A DNA stretch of 64,000 nt, taken from the NCBI RefSeq assembly GCF_037646455.1, contig NZ_JBBIXN010000002.1, positions 806,001 through 870,000 on the forward strand, written 5' to 3'. This document shows, piece after piece, positions 7,460 through 16,859 of the stretch. This DNA is from Draconibacterium mangrovi_A. Lineage in GTDB: Bacteria; Bacteroidota; Bacteroidia; Bacteroidales; Prolixibacteraceae. The position numbers and the translations under genes are program-made. How positions within the stretch are numbered: the stretch's first letter is position 1; every line of letters starts with the position of its first letter. Below the pieces are notes generated by a model. That model was not told where the DNA came from. It did no database searches and worked only from the letters and a program-made list of their open reading frames with translations.

Positions 7460-9925
7460 TTATTTTTTGATGAGTTTCTGACTCAAATTATATACGCCTG
7501 CTTTGGCATTAATAATATAATTTCCGGGAGAATAGCCTCCCAAATTAATTTCTTCAGTATTTGAATCAATTGAGTTCTTCAGTATCAATCTCCCACTTGC
7601 ATCAAAAATTTTGTATTCCAATGGAAAAGTATTGCCAGTGTACTCAACATGAATTTTATCGTTAAATGGATTTGGATATGCCTTAATGTATCCACTCTCT
7701 TCATTCATTTCAACTTCGATGACCTTGGCCTGTTTATTTTCTTCTATCAAAGAATTTTCAGACAGAATTTCTGCCGATTTATATGTATGAGTAAAGAAAG
7801 GTTCAGAATATGTATTTCCATAACAATCGGTATATGTCAAAGTTCCATAATAAACTTCGCCATTGCTGGTCCCAGAACCATCCCAAGCAAAAATAACGCC
7901 ATTTTCATATACAGGTTGATTACTTTCAGAATAAACTATTTGATTGTTCCTATCCCAAATCAGCAAATCGTAACTCGTCACAAATGTTTGCGAGAATACC
8001 CAATAATCATTTACGCCATCACCATTTGGAGTAAATACATTGGCAAGATTCACACATGAAGGCTGACACCCCCTATCTGCCTCTGACATTAACTCAGCAT
8101 CTATACCGGCATAAAAGGTTGCACCTTTCTGTACTTCAAATCCTCCATTTAAATAAACATTCATGCCAGCTTCCAACGATGAATTTCCGCTTTTTAAACA
8201 AAGTAAGCTCCCCGGATCAGGCTCTGCAAAGATCTCATACCGACTCTTTTTTTCTCCCTGCAAATCTAGATCATTTTTTATCGCCAACACATCCTGCATG
8301 CCACAAGGGTAACAACTTCCACCACAATGAATTCCAGTCTCATCATCATCTTGTACACAATTGCTACAATGAGAAGGAAGTTCTTCAGGAGTTGGTGGCT
8401 GGGGATTCGTATTTTGAGCTAAACCTATACCTGTTGGATCGACATAAGTCATAATATCAAAATGTAAATTATCAAATCTACCACATGAAGTATGATTGCT
8501 AGAACTCGTCTGCCCAACAGTTGAACAGCTTCCTGTCCCAGTGCATAACCAACCTACTATTTTCTTTGATGAATTAAATATTGGAGATCCAGAGAAACCA
8601 TGTTCACTTACACCGACGTCAAAATACAATCCAAAATTGTCAGCATTTGCCCACGCTCTGGAGTTTTCGATATTAACCTTTTTAACATCCCCTGCCGGAT
8701 GTCCAATTGCGGCATAGCCTTCCTGTAAATAATCTGGATTAGATGTCCATCCTGCATATTCAATATTATATTTTTTCAATTTATCCACCGTTTTACTTGG
8801 TTGTAAAATGGCATAATCTTGACTTTCATTATAATTTGATGCTACAATGTAGGAAGATCCTAATTTTAAACGGTTTGCACTGCTAAATCCAGCAACAATA
8901 TTCTTTCCATATCTTGTTTTAGTTTCATTGCAGCTTTGATTTTCGTAATCAACATAAATTTGAATTTTCCCGTGTGTGCCAGAAATATCGTAATGATTTC
9001 CAGGGGTTACCTCTGGAGCAAATAAATGTCCACAAGTAACAATAATTGGTTGATCAGAATCACTATATCCATTTCCTGCTTTATTGATGAAAAAGCCAGT
9101 TCCTTGACTCTCATAATTATTGTTATTATATGTATATGGGATTTTTATATTAACGACTGATTTAGCTTCCTGGGACCAACCATTAACACTAGCACAGACG
9201 ACGTCTTGCTGACAAGTTAGTGCTGGAGTATTAGTTAGTCCTCCACTTTTTAGAATGGAAGAACTGCCTCCACTATTCTCTTTTTTAATTTTTTCATAAT
9301 TCATTTTACTACCTGGTCTACCTAAACCTTTGAATCCATAATCAATTTTCTTTAGAATAAAATTTGGTTTAGATCTAATTTCTTTAGGGACAAAAAACTC
9401 AATCACTATTTTTTTATCATAAACTTTCGTTTCAAAGCAATTCCCTTTTGCCCAATCATTCATACTTTCCTTAAAGGCGACCTCTGGCTCCACAATTACT
9501 CCAGGAATAGTTCCCGGGTAAACAGTAAAATATGCTTCATCAGGAAAATCAAGTTGTTCTATGCTAATTCCCAAATATTGAGCAGTTGAACTTTCTAAAG
9601 TCATAATCCATAAAGTTCCTTCATCGATATTAACCTTCGAAGCATAATCCTGAAAAACAATATTGGTATCAATGCTAAAACCAACAACCTGCGCATATCT
9701 GGAATCTACCTCATCATAAGAATTTACCTTATTACTTTTAAAATAAATTGAATCGTTATCATAATGGGGAAGCAACACTGAATGTATTTGATTCTTTTCT
9801 ATTATATCCTTATACTTTTCTGTCAATGTATATGGTATTACTTCATCATACTCATCGTAGATGTATTGCGCTTTCACTTGCAAAGCAAAAAAAACAACTG
9901 ATATTAAGATAAATACTTGTTTCAT
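7460..9925 (-). CDS. Secreted trypsin-like serine protease with T9SS sorting domain (protease A)
   Basis: 821 aa. A signal peptide ends near VKAQ (residues 1-19). A prodomain-like region precedes an S1-type catalytic domain: His in VTCGHLFAPE (about 295), Asp in SQDYAILQPS (about 365), Ser in EHGFSGSPIF (about 440). Then come a Cys-rich motif (CSNC ... ETGIHCGGSCYPCG), an extracellular repeat-like stretch (AGMNVYLNGGFEVQKGATF), a gliding-associated module (VFTPNGDGVNDYWVF) and a type IX secretion C-terminal domain (YPNPFNDKIHVEY to the KLIKK end). It is predicted to be exported and attached to the surface. It starts 6 bp after the remains of an S74 gene, the same spacing as in the protease B pair. 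Substrate unknown. Confidence 0.85.
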   Translation of the reverse strand: MKQVFILISVVFFALQVKAQYIYDEYDEVIPYTLTEKYKDIIEKNQIHSVLLPHYDNDSIYFKSNKVNSYDEVDSRYAQVVGFSIDTNIVFQDYASKVNIDEGTLWIMTLESSTAQYLGISIEQLDFPDEAYFTVYPGTIPGVIVEPEVAFKESMNDWAKGNCFETKVYDKKIVIEFFVPKEIRSKPNFILKKIDYGFKGLGRPGSKMNYEKIKKENSGGSSSILKSGGLTNTPALTCQQDVVCASVNGWSQEAKSVVNIKIPYTYNNNNYESQGTGFFINKAGNGYSDSDQPIIVTCGHLFAPEVTPGNHYDISGTHGKIQIYVDYENQSCNETKTRYGKNIVAGFSSANRLKLGSSYIVASNYNESQDYAILQPSKTVDKLKKYNIEYAGWTSNPDYLQEGYAAIGHPAGDVKKVNIENSRAWANADNFGLYFDVGVSEHGFSGSPIFNSSKKIVGWLCTGTGSCSTVGQTSSSNHTSCGRFDNLHFDIMTYVDPTGIGLAQNTNPQPPTPEELPSHCSNCVQDDDETGIHCGGSCYPCGMQDVLAIKNDLDLQGEKKSRYEIFAEPDPGSLLCLKSGNSSLEAGMNVYLNGGFEVQKGATFYAGIDAELMSEADRGCQPSCVNLANVFTPNGDGVNDYWVFSQTFVTSYDLLIWDRNNQIVYSESNQPVYENGVIFAWDGSGTSNGEVYYGTLTYTDCYGNTYSEPFFTHTYKSAEILSENSLIEENKQAKVIEVEMNEESGYIKAYPNPFNDKIHVEYTGNTFPLEYKIFDASGRLILKNSIDSNTEEINLGGYSPGNYIINAKAGVYNLSQKLIKK

Positions 9926-9931
9926 TTTCCA

Positions 9932-10658
9932 CTAGTTTTCATTAGTTATTAGTCCCCTTTTCACAGCTAACTTCAAAAGCTCGTCAATTTGCTCCTGCTG
10001 TTCTTTTACTGATTCTACCAGTACCGGTATTAGTCCAACATAATCAACATATTAATAGCCATCTTTGTCTTTTTCAACCAACTCCGGAAACAGAGCTTCC
10101 ACATCTTGTGCCAAAAAGCCCAATCTGTTACGATCATTCGTTTTCGAAGTGCTGATTGATGCCACGTCAGCCTGCTCCTTTTCGGACAATCCTTCTATTT
10201 CTTCAGGCAAAACTTTAACTTTTTCCTCTTTAAGTTTATAACTTACACCCTTTAATTGTTTTAAAACATTCAATTTCTTGCCCAAAGGTTTAATGTTGGT
10301 TTTAAACTTCTCGTCGGAGTTGAGTTTTATTCCCTTCGCATAAACATCTACTTCAAACTGAAAACGGTCAGGCTGATCAATGTCCCATTTCCCAATAATA
10401 TCACCGTAGTCATATCCCTGTTCATAAGTTAAGTATATTCCCTTTTTCCCGTGAAGCTCTAATCGGTCACTATCCCAGTTGGTTCCAAGTTCACCGACAA
10501 AAACATTGGCACCGTTATTCTCAACACGTCCATAATCACCAACAGCTATTTTACCGTTAGTTAGATAAGTACCGTATTTACCGAAGACCTGCATCGATAA
10601 ATCCTTGTTAGGATCATCAGTTTCTCTGTCTCCCAAAATTTTTATCTGCCCATCGCTA
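9932..10658 (-). pseudogene. S74-domain protein, truncated at both ends (S74-A)
   Basis: Close DNA-level copy of the S74 gene at 13107-13916. It has lost its signal peptide: homology begins at the stop codon of protease B. It also has a nonsense codon, TAA at 10052-10054, where the intact copy has AAA. After that stop the frame continues through YVDYVGLIPVLVESVKEQQ to a stop at 9932. The longest open part is 10052-10636. The remaining domain shows DEKFKTNIKPLGKKL and GFLAQDVEALFPELV, the S74 intramolecular chaperone signature. It is probably inactive and would uncouple translation of protease A 6 bp downstream. Confidence 0.8.
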
Positions 10659-13100
10659 CTTTTTAATTATTTTCTGTATCAAATTACAATCTCCCGCTTT
10701 TGCGTGTATGATGTAAACACCTGATGAAACTCCACTTAAATCAACCTGTTCATTGGCAGTACTTGTTTCTTTCATAATAATTTCTTTTCCATTTAGATCG
10801 GTCAATTTGTATTTTAAAGGAAAAGTATCACCCGAGTATTGTATGTTTAGTTGATTTGTAACTGGATTTGGGAATAGATCAATTGAACCTGTATCTGATT
10901 TACCGTCTACATTTTTTGTATTTATTTCCTGTAGAGAATTCTGCGATTGAATTTCTGCTGATTTATTAGCTGAATAACCTGCCCATATCCAGTCATTTTT
11001 AGAGCGCCATATTCCATAACAATCCAAATAATCAATAGTTACCGGAAATTGTTCTGATTGAGTAAAATTGTAACCACTGCCATCCCATGCATATATAGTA
11101 CCATTGCCAAATACAGGAACACCATTATCTGAATATATTATGGATTTGCCATCCGGGCTAAAAATCTTGATATTATATTCCTGAATGAAAGCCTGGTTAA
11201 AATACCAGTAATCAGTAACACCATCACCGTTAGGACTAAATGCCCAATTTGGTGCAAAACAAGCAGGCTGGCACCCCCTGTCTGCTTCACTCATCAATTC
11301 TGCATCGATGCCTGCATAAAAGGTGGCACCTTTTTGCACTTCAAAACCGCCGTTCAGGTAAACATTCATCCCTGCCTCCAGCGAAGAATTCCCGCTTTTT
11401 AATGCCAGTAAAGACCCAGGATCGGGTTCTGCAAAAATCTCATAACGGCTTTTATTTACCCCCTGCAAATCCATCTCAGTTTTTATTGCCATAACATCCT
11501 GCATGCCACACGGGTAACAACCCCCTCCGCAATCTATCCCAGTCTCATCTCCATCTTGTTCACAGTTTTTACAATGATCTGGGAGTTCGGAATAGGAAGG
11601 TGGCTGAGGGTTGGAACTTTGCGCTGAACCACCCCCCGTTGGATCAAGTATTGAACTAAATTCAGTATAGAGATAATCGAATTTTCCACTTGTAGAACTG
11701 ATTTGACCTAATAAATTACAATCTTTATCTACAGCACCTCTTACATGAAAACCAACAATTTCTTTAGATAAATTAAATACTGGAGCACCTGAACTTCCTC
11801 CCTCTGTGATTCCAATATCATATTTCAATTTAAATCCATCGGTTGAAACAGAATAGGAAGCATCATTATCTTTATTAAATTTTTTTGAATCTCCTTTAGG
11901 ATGATGTATACAAATATAGCCTACACCTGTATTGTAATTATAATTTTTGGTCCATGCGCCATAAACTAAATCATATTTTGATAAATTATTCACTGTTGAA
12001 TTAGCCTGAAGTACAGCATAATCCTTATTTGCCGAATAAAACGGAAGGCCTCCTTCATCATAAGAACTTCCTAATGCTATTCTATTAAACGAACAATCCA
12101 GTAAAATTCCCTTGCTTTCAATATCATCATTACCACATTCTGAATTTTGATATTTTGTTACCACACGAAATTCACTAATATAACTATCTATATCAATAGG
12201 TGTTATATCAAGTTTATAATAGCTATAAAGATGTCCTGCTGTAACCAAAACAGGAGAATTAGAGTCTTCATATCCGCCGGATTTATTAAGAAAAAATCCG
12301 GTTGCTTTACTATAGTTAGTCTCCAAATATTCATCTTCATCTTCATCTATCAAAAATTTCACATAAAGAAATACCACAGATTTTGCTTCATTTTTGTACA
12401 ATGTGCATTCAACATCTTGCTGGCAATCCGGAAATTCAGAAGACCCATAGAATCCGCTTTTCAAAGCTGGCTTGTTGTATGATGATGGATCCCTACCCGG
12501 AAATGCTACAAAATCATAATAAATATTTTTAATAACTATATTTTCTTTATTTTTTATTGAATCAGGCTCATAATATTCTAATATTAATTTTTTCCCTGAG
12601 ACACCACCACGTATCCCCATTTTTTTATGTCTCTTCAATAGATTTTCGGAATAGTAGATTTTATATGGGTCTTTTATATAAGTAGTATCTGGTGCAAAAA
12701 CTGCAATATAAGTCCCTTCCTGTAGTTTTGGGAACCCAAGGTCAAATCCAATACCCCCAGCCGACTCACCTTCAATGGAATATCTCCACAATTTTCCATT
12801 CTTAAGCTGAATGCATACACCATCTTTTTTTATATGAATCTGTTTACTTTTAATATCTATTCCACCTGTAAAATCAGAACCTAGTTCATGGAAGGATTTT
12901 CCATCGTTGTATTTTCTGCAAAGTGAATCGTTATTCATTTTTGGGATTGCAAAAACTGGAACACCGTATTTTTCTATTTCATCTTTGTATTCTTCCTGTA
13001 GCGAAAAAGGAATTACTTTACCCCATTCATCATAGACATACTGAGCTTTCACTTGCGAAACCCAAAATACAACAGTAATTAATAAAACTATCCGTTTCAT
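10656..13100 (-). CDS. Secreted trypsin-like serine protease with T9SS sorting domain (protease B)
   Basis: 814 aa paralogue of protease A with the same layout: signal peptide ending VKAQ, catalytic His in LVTAGHLYSYY, Asp in NKDYAVLQAN, Ser in EGGSSGAPVF. The Cys motif (CKNCEQ ... GIDCGGGCYPCG), the NVYLNGGFEV segment, the SPNGDGVTDYWYF module and a T9SS tail (FPNPVTNQLNIQY ... IIKK) follow. The Cys-to-CQP segment of about 104 residues is nearly the same as in protease A, while the catalytic domains are much less alike. Codons in the shared segment differ at many silent positions, so the duplication is not recent. It begins 6 bp after the S74-B stop. Confidence 0.85.
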   Translation of the reverse strand: MKRIVLLITVVFWVSQVKAQYVYDEWGKVIPFSLQEEYKDEIEKYGVPVFAIPKMNNDSLCRKYNDGKSFHELGSDFTGGIDIKSKQIHIKKDGVCIQLKNGKLWRYSIEGESAGGIGFDLGFPKLQEGTYIAVFAPDTTYIKDPYKIYYSENLLKRHKKMGIRGGVSGKKLILEYYEPDSIKNKENIVIKNIYYDFVAFPGRDPSSYNKPALKSGFYGSSEFPDCQQDVECTLYKNEAKSVVFLYVKFLIDEDEDEYLETNYSKATGFFLNKSGGYEDSNSPVLVTAGHLYSYYKLDITPIDIDSYISEFRVVTKYQNSECGNDDIESKGILLDCSFNRIALGSSYDEGGLPFYSANKDYAVLQANSTVNNLSKYDLVYGAWTKNYNYNTGVGYICIHHPKGDSKKFNKDNDASYSVSTDGFKLKYDIGITEGGSSGAPVFNLSKEIVGFHVRGAVDKDCNLLGQISSTSGKFDYLYTEFSSILDPTGGGSAQSSNPQPPSYSELPDHCKNCEQDGDETGIDCGGGCYPCGMQDVMAIKTEMDLQGVNKSRYEIFAEPDPGSLLALKSGNSSLEAGMNVYLNGGFEVQKGATFYAGIDAELMSEADRGCQPACFAPNWAFSPNGDGVTDYWYFNQAFIQEYNIKIFSPDGKSIIYSDNGVPVFGNGTIYAWDGSGYNFTQSEQFPVTIDYLDCYGIWRSKNDWIWAGYSANKSAEIQSQNSLQEINTKNVDGKSDTGSIDLFPNPVTNQLNIQYSGDTFPLKYKLTDLNGKEIIMKETSTANEQVDLSGVSSGVYIIHAKAGDCNLIQKIIKK

Positions 13101-13106
13101 ATTCCT

Positions 13107-13916
13107 TTAGTTTTCTTGGTTTAATAATCCCTTTTTTTCAGCCAACTTTAAAAGTTCATCAATTTGCTCTTGTTGTTCTTTAACCGATTCAACCAGTACA
13201 GGTATCAGTCCAACGTAATCAACATATTTATACCCGTCTTTGTCTTCTTCAACCAACTCCGGAAACAAAGCTTCCACATCTTGTGCCAAAAATCCCAATC
13301 TGGTACGATCATCTGTAGTTGAACTATTGATCAATGCCAAATCTTCTTGTTCCTTTCCTGATAATTCTTCAATCTCTTCAGGCGAAAGTTTAATCTTTTC
13401 CTGTTTCAATTTATAACTGACACCTTTTAATTGTTTTAAAACATCCAATTTCTTGCCCAAAGGTTTAATGTTTGTTTTAAACTTCTCGTCGGAGTTGAGT
13501 TTTATTCCCTTCGCATAAACATCTACTTCAAACTGAAAGCGGTCGGGCTGATCAATGTCCCATTTGCCGATAATATCACCATAGTTATATCCTTGTTCAT
13601 AAGTTAAGTATATTCCCTTTTTCCCGTGAAGCTCTAATCGGTCGCTATCCCAGTTGGTACCAAGTTCTCCGATAAAAACATTAGCCCCGCTATTCTCAAC
13701 GCGCCCGTAATCTCCAACAGCTATTTTACCGTTAGTCAAGTAAGTACCGTATTTACCGAAGACCTGCATCGATAAATCCTTGTTAGGATCATCAGTTTCT
13801 CTGTCTCCCAAAATTTTTATCTGCCCATCGCTATTAACTTTTATCTGAGCATTTAGTTGCTGATTTGTAATCATTATAGTTACAAAAGCAGAGATAAGTA
13901 TGATATATTTTTTCAT
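13107..13916 (-). CDS. Secreted protein with S74 (tail-spike type) chaperone domain (S74-B)
   Basis: 269 aa. Signal peptide about 1-23 (ILISAFVTIMITNQQLNAQ). A repetitive beta-rich middle (GKYGTYLTNGKIAVGDYG ... GANVFIGELG ... GKKGIYLTYEQG) resembles phage fibre-like strands. The C-terminal third is a peptidase S74 / intramolecular chaperone domain: NSDEKFKTNIKPL near 130, GFLAQDVEALFPELV near 215, then VDYVGLIPVLVESVKEQQEQ and a terminal helix. In phage fibres this domain trimerises the protein and cuts itself off. Here it probably builds a trimeric secreted fibre. It is paired with protease B 6 bp downstream. Confidence 0.82.
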   Translation of the reverse strand: MKKYIILISAFVTIMITNQQLNAQIKVNSDGQIKILGDRETDDPNKDLSMQVFGKYGTYLTNGKIAVGDYGRVENSGANVFIGELGTNWDSDRLELHGKKGIYLTYEQGYNYGDIIGKWDIDQPDRFQFEVDVYAKGIKLNSDEKFKTNIKPLGKKLDVLKQLKGVSYKLKQEKIKLSPEEIEELSGKEQEDLALINSSTTDDRTRLGFLAQDVEALFPELVEEDKDGYKYVDYVGLIPVLVESVKEQQEQIDELLKLAEKKGLLNQEN

Positions 13917-13940
13917 GATTTATTTTCTTTTTAGTGTTTA

Positions 13941-14794
13941 TTAATTTTTATTCAATAGTTCGTTGATAGCTGTTATTTGTTGTTGCTGTTTTTTTATTGT
14001 TTCTACCAAGAGCGGTAAGATCCCTAAATAGTCGACATAGAGTCCATCATCATTTTGCGAAACCAACTCTGGAAAAACCTCTTGTAGTTCCTGTGCCAGA
14101 AATCCAAATCGCTCCTTCTCTAAAATTTTTATCTTTTCTTTTGCTTCTGTAATTTCTCGTATCTCTAGTCTCTGTTTTTCTGTTTCGGATGTTAACCCTG
14201 ATGGGAAAACAAATGCTTCACTGGGTTTCAAATTATACGATACCGGACTTATTTCACTCAACTTTAAATGATTACTGTCTAGCGGAGTAATGTCTTCTTT
14301 AAACCTTTCATCTGAGTTAATTATGATCCCATGTGCATAAACATCAGTATTGAATTTAAAGGAGGAAACATTAATATAAATATCTTCATATAAAGGATAA
14401 ACACTAATTACTTCGTATTCGCAATCGAGTTTTCCTATTACATTTTCAAAATCATATCCTTGTCCCCAGGTAAAATAAAGCCCATCCGAGCCACAAAGTT
14501 CTAATCTGTCTGAGTCGAAATTATTGCCAGCCTCTCCAAAATATACCCTTTTGGTTGTCATAAAGCCTCCTCCATTGTAGTCACCTATACCAATTCGTCC
14601 GTTGGTTAGGTATTCTCCATATTTTCCATAAACCTGAAGTGACAAATCCTTATTGTAATCATCGGTTGGTCTATCTCCAAATAGCTTTACACGATTATCA
14701 TCATAAACCTTAACCTGGGCATATCCCGGGAAGGTGTTTACGACGAAAACTAAAATGAGAAAACTAAAATGATTAACTTAAAAGTAGTTTTCAT
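13941..14794 (-). pseudogene. Secreted S74-domain protein with frameshifted signal peptide (S74-C; possibly phase-variable)
   Basis: The readable frame (13941-14645 and upstream to about 14750) gives the mature S74 protein: GKYGEYLTNGRIGIGDYNGG, SDERFKEDITPL, ERFGFLAQELQEVFPELV and VDYLGILPLLVETIKKQQQQ. The natural ATG at 14794 starts MKTTFKLIILVF, but that frame soon hits a stop. The cause is a 14-bp tandem duplication (GAAAACTAAAATG at 14745-14757 and again at 14759-14771). Removing one unit joins MKTTFKLIILVF in frame to VVNTFPGYAQ, a perfect signal peptide. The gene is thus off in this assembly. Replication slippage could turn it back on. Confidence 0.8.
14745..14771. repeat. 14-bp tandem duplication in the S74-C signal peptide
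   Basis: Two copies of GAAAACTAAAATG separated by a single A. The net addition of 14 bp shifts the reading frame between the start codon and the mature S74-C protein. Confidence 0.85.
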
Positions 14795-15031
14795 ATTTTT
14801 ACAATGTATTATAGTGCAAGAAGCTACTACTTCTTACTCCGGATTTATAAAATAAATTTAACACGGCACCTAAAATGCTAGGTTACTTTTTTCTTTGATC
14901 AAGAATTTAATTGTTGGTATTTTTTAGTAAAAGGGTAGTTCTCAGTATTTTATTACTGAATCTTAAAATTTCCATCAAATTGTCCCCACTGATGCCGACT
15001 TATAACGGGATCCGTGGTGTTGACGCGGGTT

Positions 15032-16261
15032 TTATTCTGTGATATAAATATACGCGTTGTCTTTATAAAAATTATAGATACCAGGATCGTCCGCCCCATC
15101 GTTAGGATCATTATCTGATGCGCTATAACTTGGTTCATTATACATGTTATTATAGGCTGCGTACCATCCGTTACATGATCCTCCCCAACCCCAATTACAA
15201 TGAACCGTTGCAATACTTGACAAACTTCCATCAGAATTTGCTTGTCCGGTTAAACCATCAAATATCCACATATGTCCCACGGAGGCTGTTGATCCTCTTG
15301 TTAATACAACATTTTGCGTTTTTACACTATTATATAATCTTGAATCGCTAACATCGTTTGTTGTTTCGTAATGGCGGCTATACCCCATGTTTTTTAATAC
15401 ATTGTTGCAATTTCCTATTTTCGATGATGTCCCTTCACAATCATAATCTGCTCTAATATTTGCATAACTACCCAACCAAGCGATATACGAGGATACCTCT
15501 GATTGTAAATATTCACTGGACCATATTGTTATATGATTTTGTGCTGTAAGTGCTGAAAAATCATAGCTTTGAGAACACTTTCCATAATAGGCAATTGTCT
15601 GGGCCATAGCAATAACTCCACATCCGGCATAATAATAATCCATATTAGTGCAAGAACCATTCGTAGGTGATCCATAATTATATGGCTCATCCTGGTTCCA
15701 TCTAGTCTCGATGTAAGGGCCATATACAAATGAAGTTAATGTAGATTTTGTCGTAATTGCGCCAGAATTATATACTTCAATGTCGTGTTTGCACAACTTT
15801 GGAATGTTTCTAACCATTTGAGCCATTCCCTCAATATGTGCAGTATCAGCCAGTGCTCCACTTTTTACAAAAGCATAAACTCTACCAACCCGGTCGTCTC
15901 CGCTAGCTATTACAAAACCACTTTCGCCATCAATATCCAAATCAAAAGTATAGATATTGATACTATCGATAATTGTTTCTTCAGCTGATTTTGTATTGAA
16001 TGTTTGTAAATGTAACGTTTCCATATTTGTTAGCGACAAATCCGAAATTTTTGTAGACTTTATCTCAGAAGCAATATTAACTTGATCATAAAAGTGGTTA
16101 ACTAAATCAACCGCATTATGGTATTCTTGTGATAAACCATCTGATTCATTAATATTATTCTTTGGTTCAACAATTGCGTTTAAATCCAGATCCAGTTGTT
16201 CTTTAGAACATCCAAAAAACAGAATAATTATCAAAACAAATAAGTAATTCTTTGTTGTCAT
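15032..16261 (-). CDS. C10-family (streptopain-like) cysteine protease, lipoprotein
   Basis: 409 aa. A lipobox-like start (VLIIILFFGCSK) predicts a membrane-anchored secreted protein. Residues about 30-150 form the Spi-type inhibitory propeptide (SGFVIASGDDRVGRVYAF near 125). The C10 catalytic domain follows: nucleophile Cys in YYAGCGVIAMAQTIAYYG near 213, His in GHMWIFDG near 340, and CNWGWGGSCNGWY near 365. Family members such as SpeB, PrtT and the Bacteroides Bfp/Btp proteases cut host or extracellular proteins. The neighbouring BACON-like and DUF3244-like secreted proteins are recurrent partners of C10 genes in Bacteroidetes (from memory). The 237 bp before S74-C hold no gene I can see. 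Confidence 0.88.
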   Translation of the reverse strand: MTTKNYLFVLIIILFFGCSKEQLDLDLNAIVEPKNNINESDGLSQEYHNAVDLVNHFYDQVNIASEIKSTKISDLSLTNMETLHLQTFNTKSAEETIIDSINIYTFDLDIDGESGFVIASGDDRVGRVYAFVKSGALADTAHIEGMAQMVRNIPKLCKHDIEVYNSGAITTKSTLTSFVYGPYIETRWNQDEPYNYGSPTNGSCTNMDYYYAGCGVIAMAQTIAYYGKCSQSYDFSALTAQNHITIWSSEYLQSEVSSYIAWLGSYANIRADYDCEGTSSKIGNCNNVLKNMGYSRHYETTNDVSDSRLYNSVKTQNVVLTRGSTASVGHMWIFDGLTGQANSDGSLSSIATVHCNWGWGGSCNGWYAAYNNMYNEPSYSASDNDPNDGADDPGIYNFYKDNAYIYITE

Positions 16262-16381
16262 GTATAATAATTTAGCGTAAATAATTTAATGTATGGGCAT
16301 AATAAACCCTGAGTATACATTCTTCATCCATAAGAAAATTCAAGGTATCATAAGGGGTTGCAATAATCTAAGGAAATACCT

Positions 16382-16804
16382 CTAGCCCGGGCTTTGTGTC
16401 AACATTACCAGATCACTGCGCAAACCGTTCCATACAGTTATAAGTAGCTGTCGTTCTGTACTATTAGCGTTTGCCTGGACAGAAACTTCAATTTCTTTGG
16501 GCAATGCGCTCTCCCCATTTCCTATGGTCTCAACCGTGAACCAACTTCCGGATATTACTTGCTCACCAGCATTAAAATCCGGGAACGATTGTTTTATGGT
16601 ATCTCCTGACTGAATACTTGTAAGATATTGAATACTGAAAAACACATTTTTAGCCTGTAATACTACTTTACCACCTTCGGAAGGCAGTGTAGCTGATAAT
16701 TCTTCCATAAATGGGCTATCCCCGGGACCATCTACATGATCTTTCTTGCATCCGAAAAACAATAATAAAAAAGCAAAAGACATTATAGTGAGTATTTTAT
16801 TCAT
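16382..16804 (-). CDS. Small BACON-like lipoprotein next to the C10 protease
   Basis: 140 aa. Signal peptide with lipobox FAFLLLFFGCKK, so the mature protein should be lipid-anchored. The remaining 120 residues look like one Ig-like BACON-type domain: SATLPSEGGKVVLQAKN, GSWFTVETIGNG, and a terminal STERQLLITVWNG ... VMLTQ strand pair. It lies 120 bp upstream of the C10 protease gene on the same strand. C10 proteases in Bacteroides are sometimes encoded with small inhibitor lipoproteins (Bfi/Bti type), so an inhibitor or immunity role is possible. I cannot show it from the sequence. Confidence 0.65.
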   Translation of the reverse strand: MNKILTIMSFAFLLLFFGCKKDHVDGPGDSPFMEELSATLPSEGGKVVLQAKNVFFSIQYLTSIQSGDTIKQSFPDFNAGEQVISGSWFTVETIGNGESALPKEIEVSVQANANSTERQLLITVWNGLRSDLVMLTQSPG

Positions 16805-16859
16805 AACAAATATGTTTAATTTAAGACTAGTATGATTTTATATAAAAATTTCATCTAAA

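Noticed and set aside
14953..15231. Minus-strand frame of 92 residues
   Set aside because: Overlaps the C10 protease 3' end in another frame and shows no family features.
7460..16261. Prophage tail region because of the S74 domains
   Set aside because: No phage structural, terminase or lysis genes; the S74 proteins have signal peptides or remnants of them and sit beside T9SS proteases.
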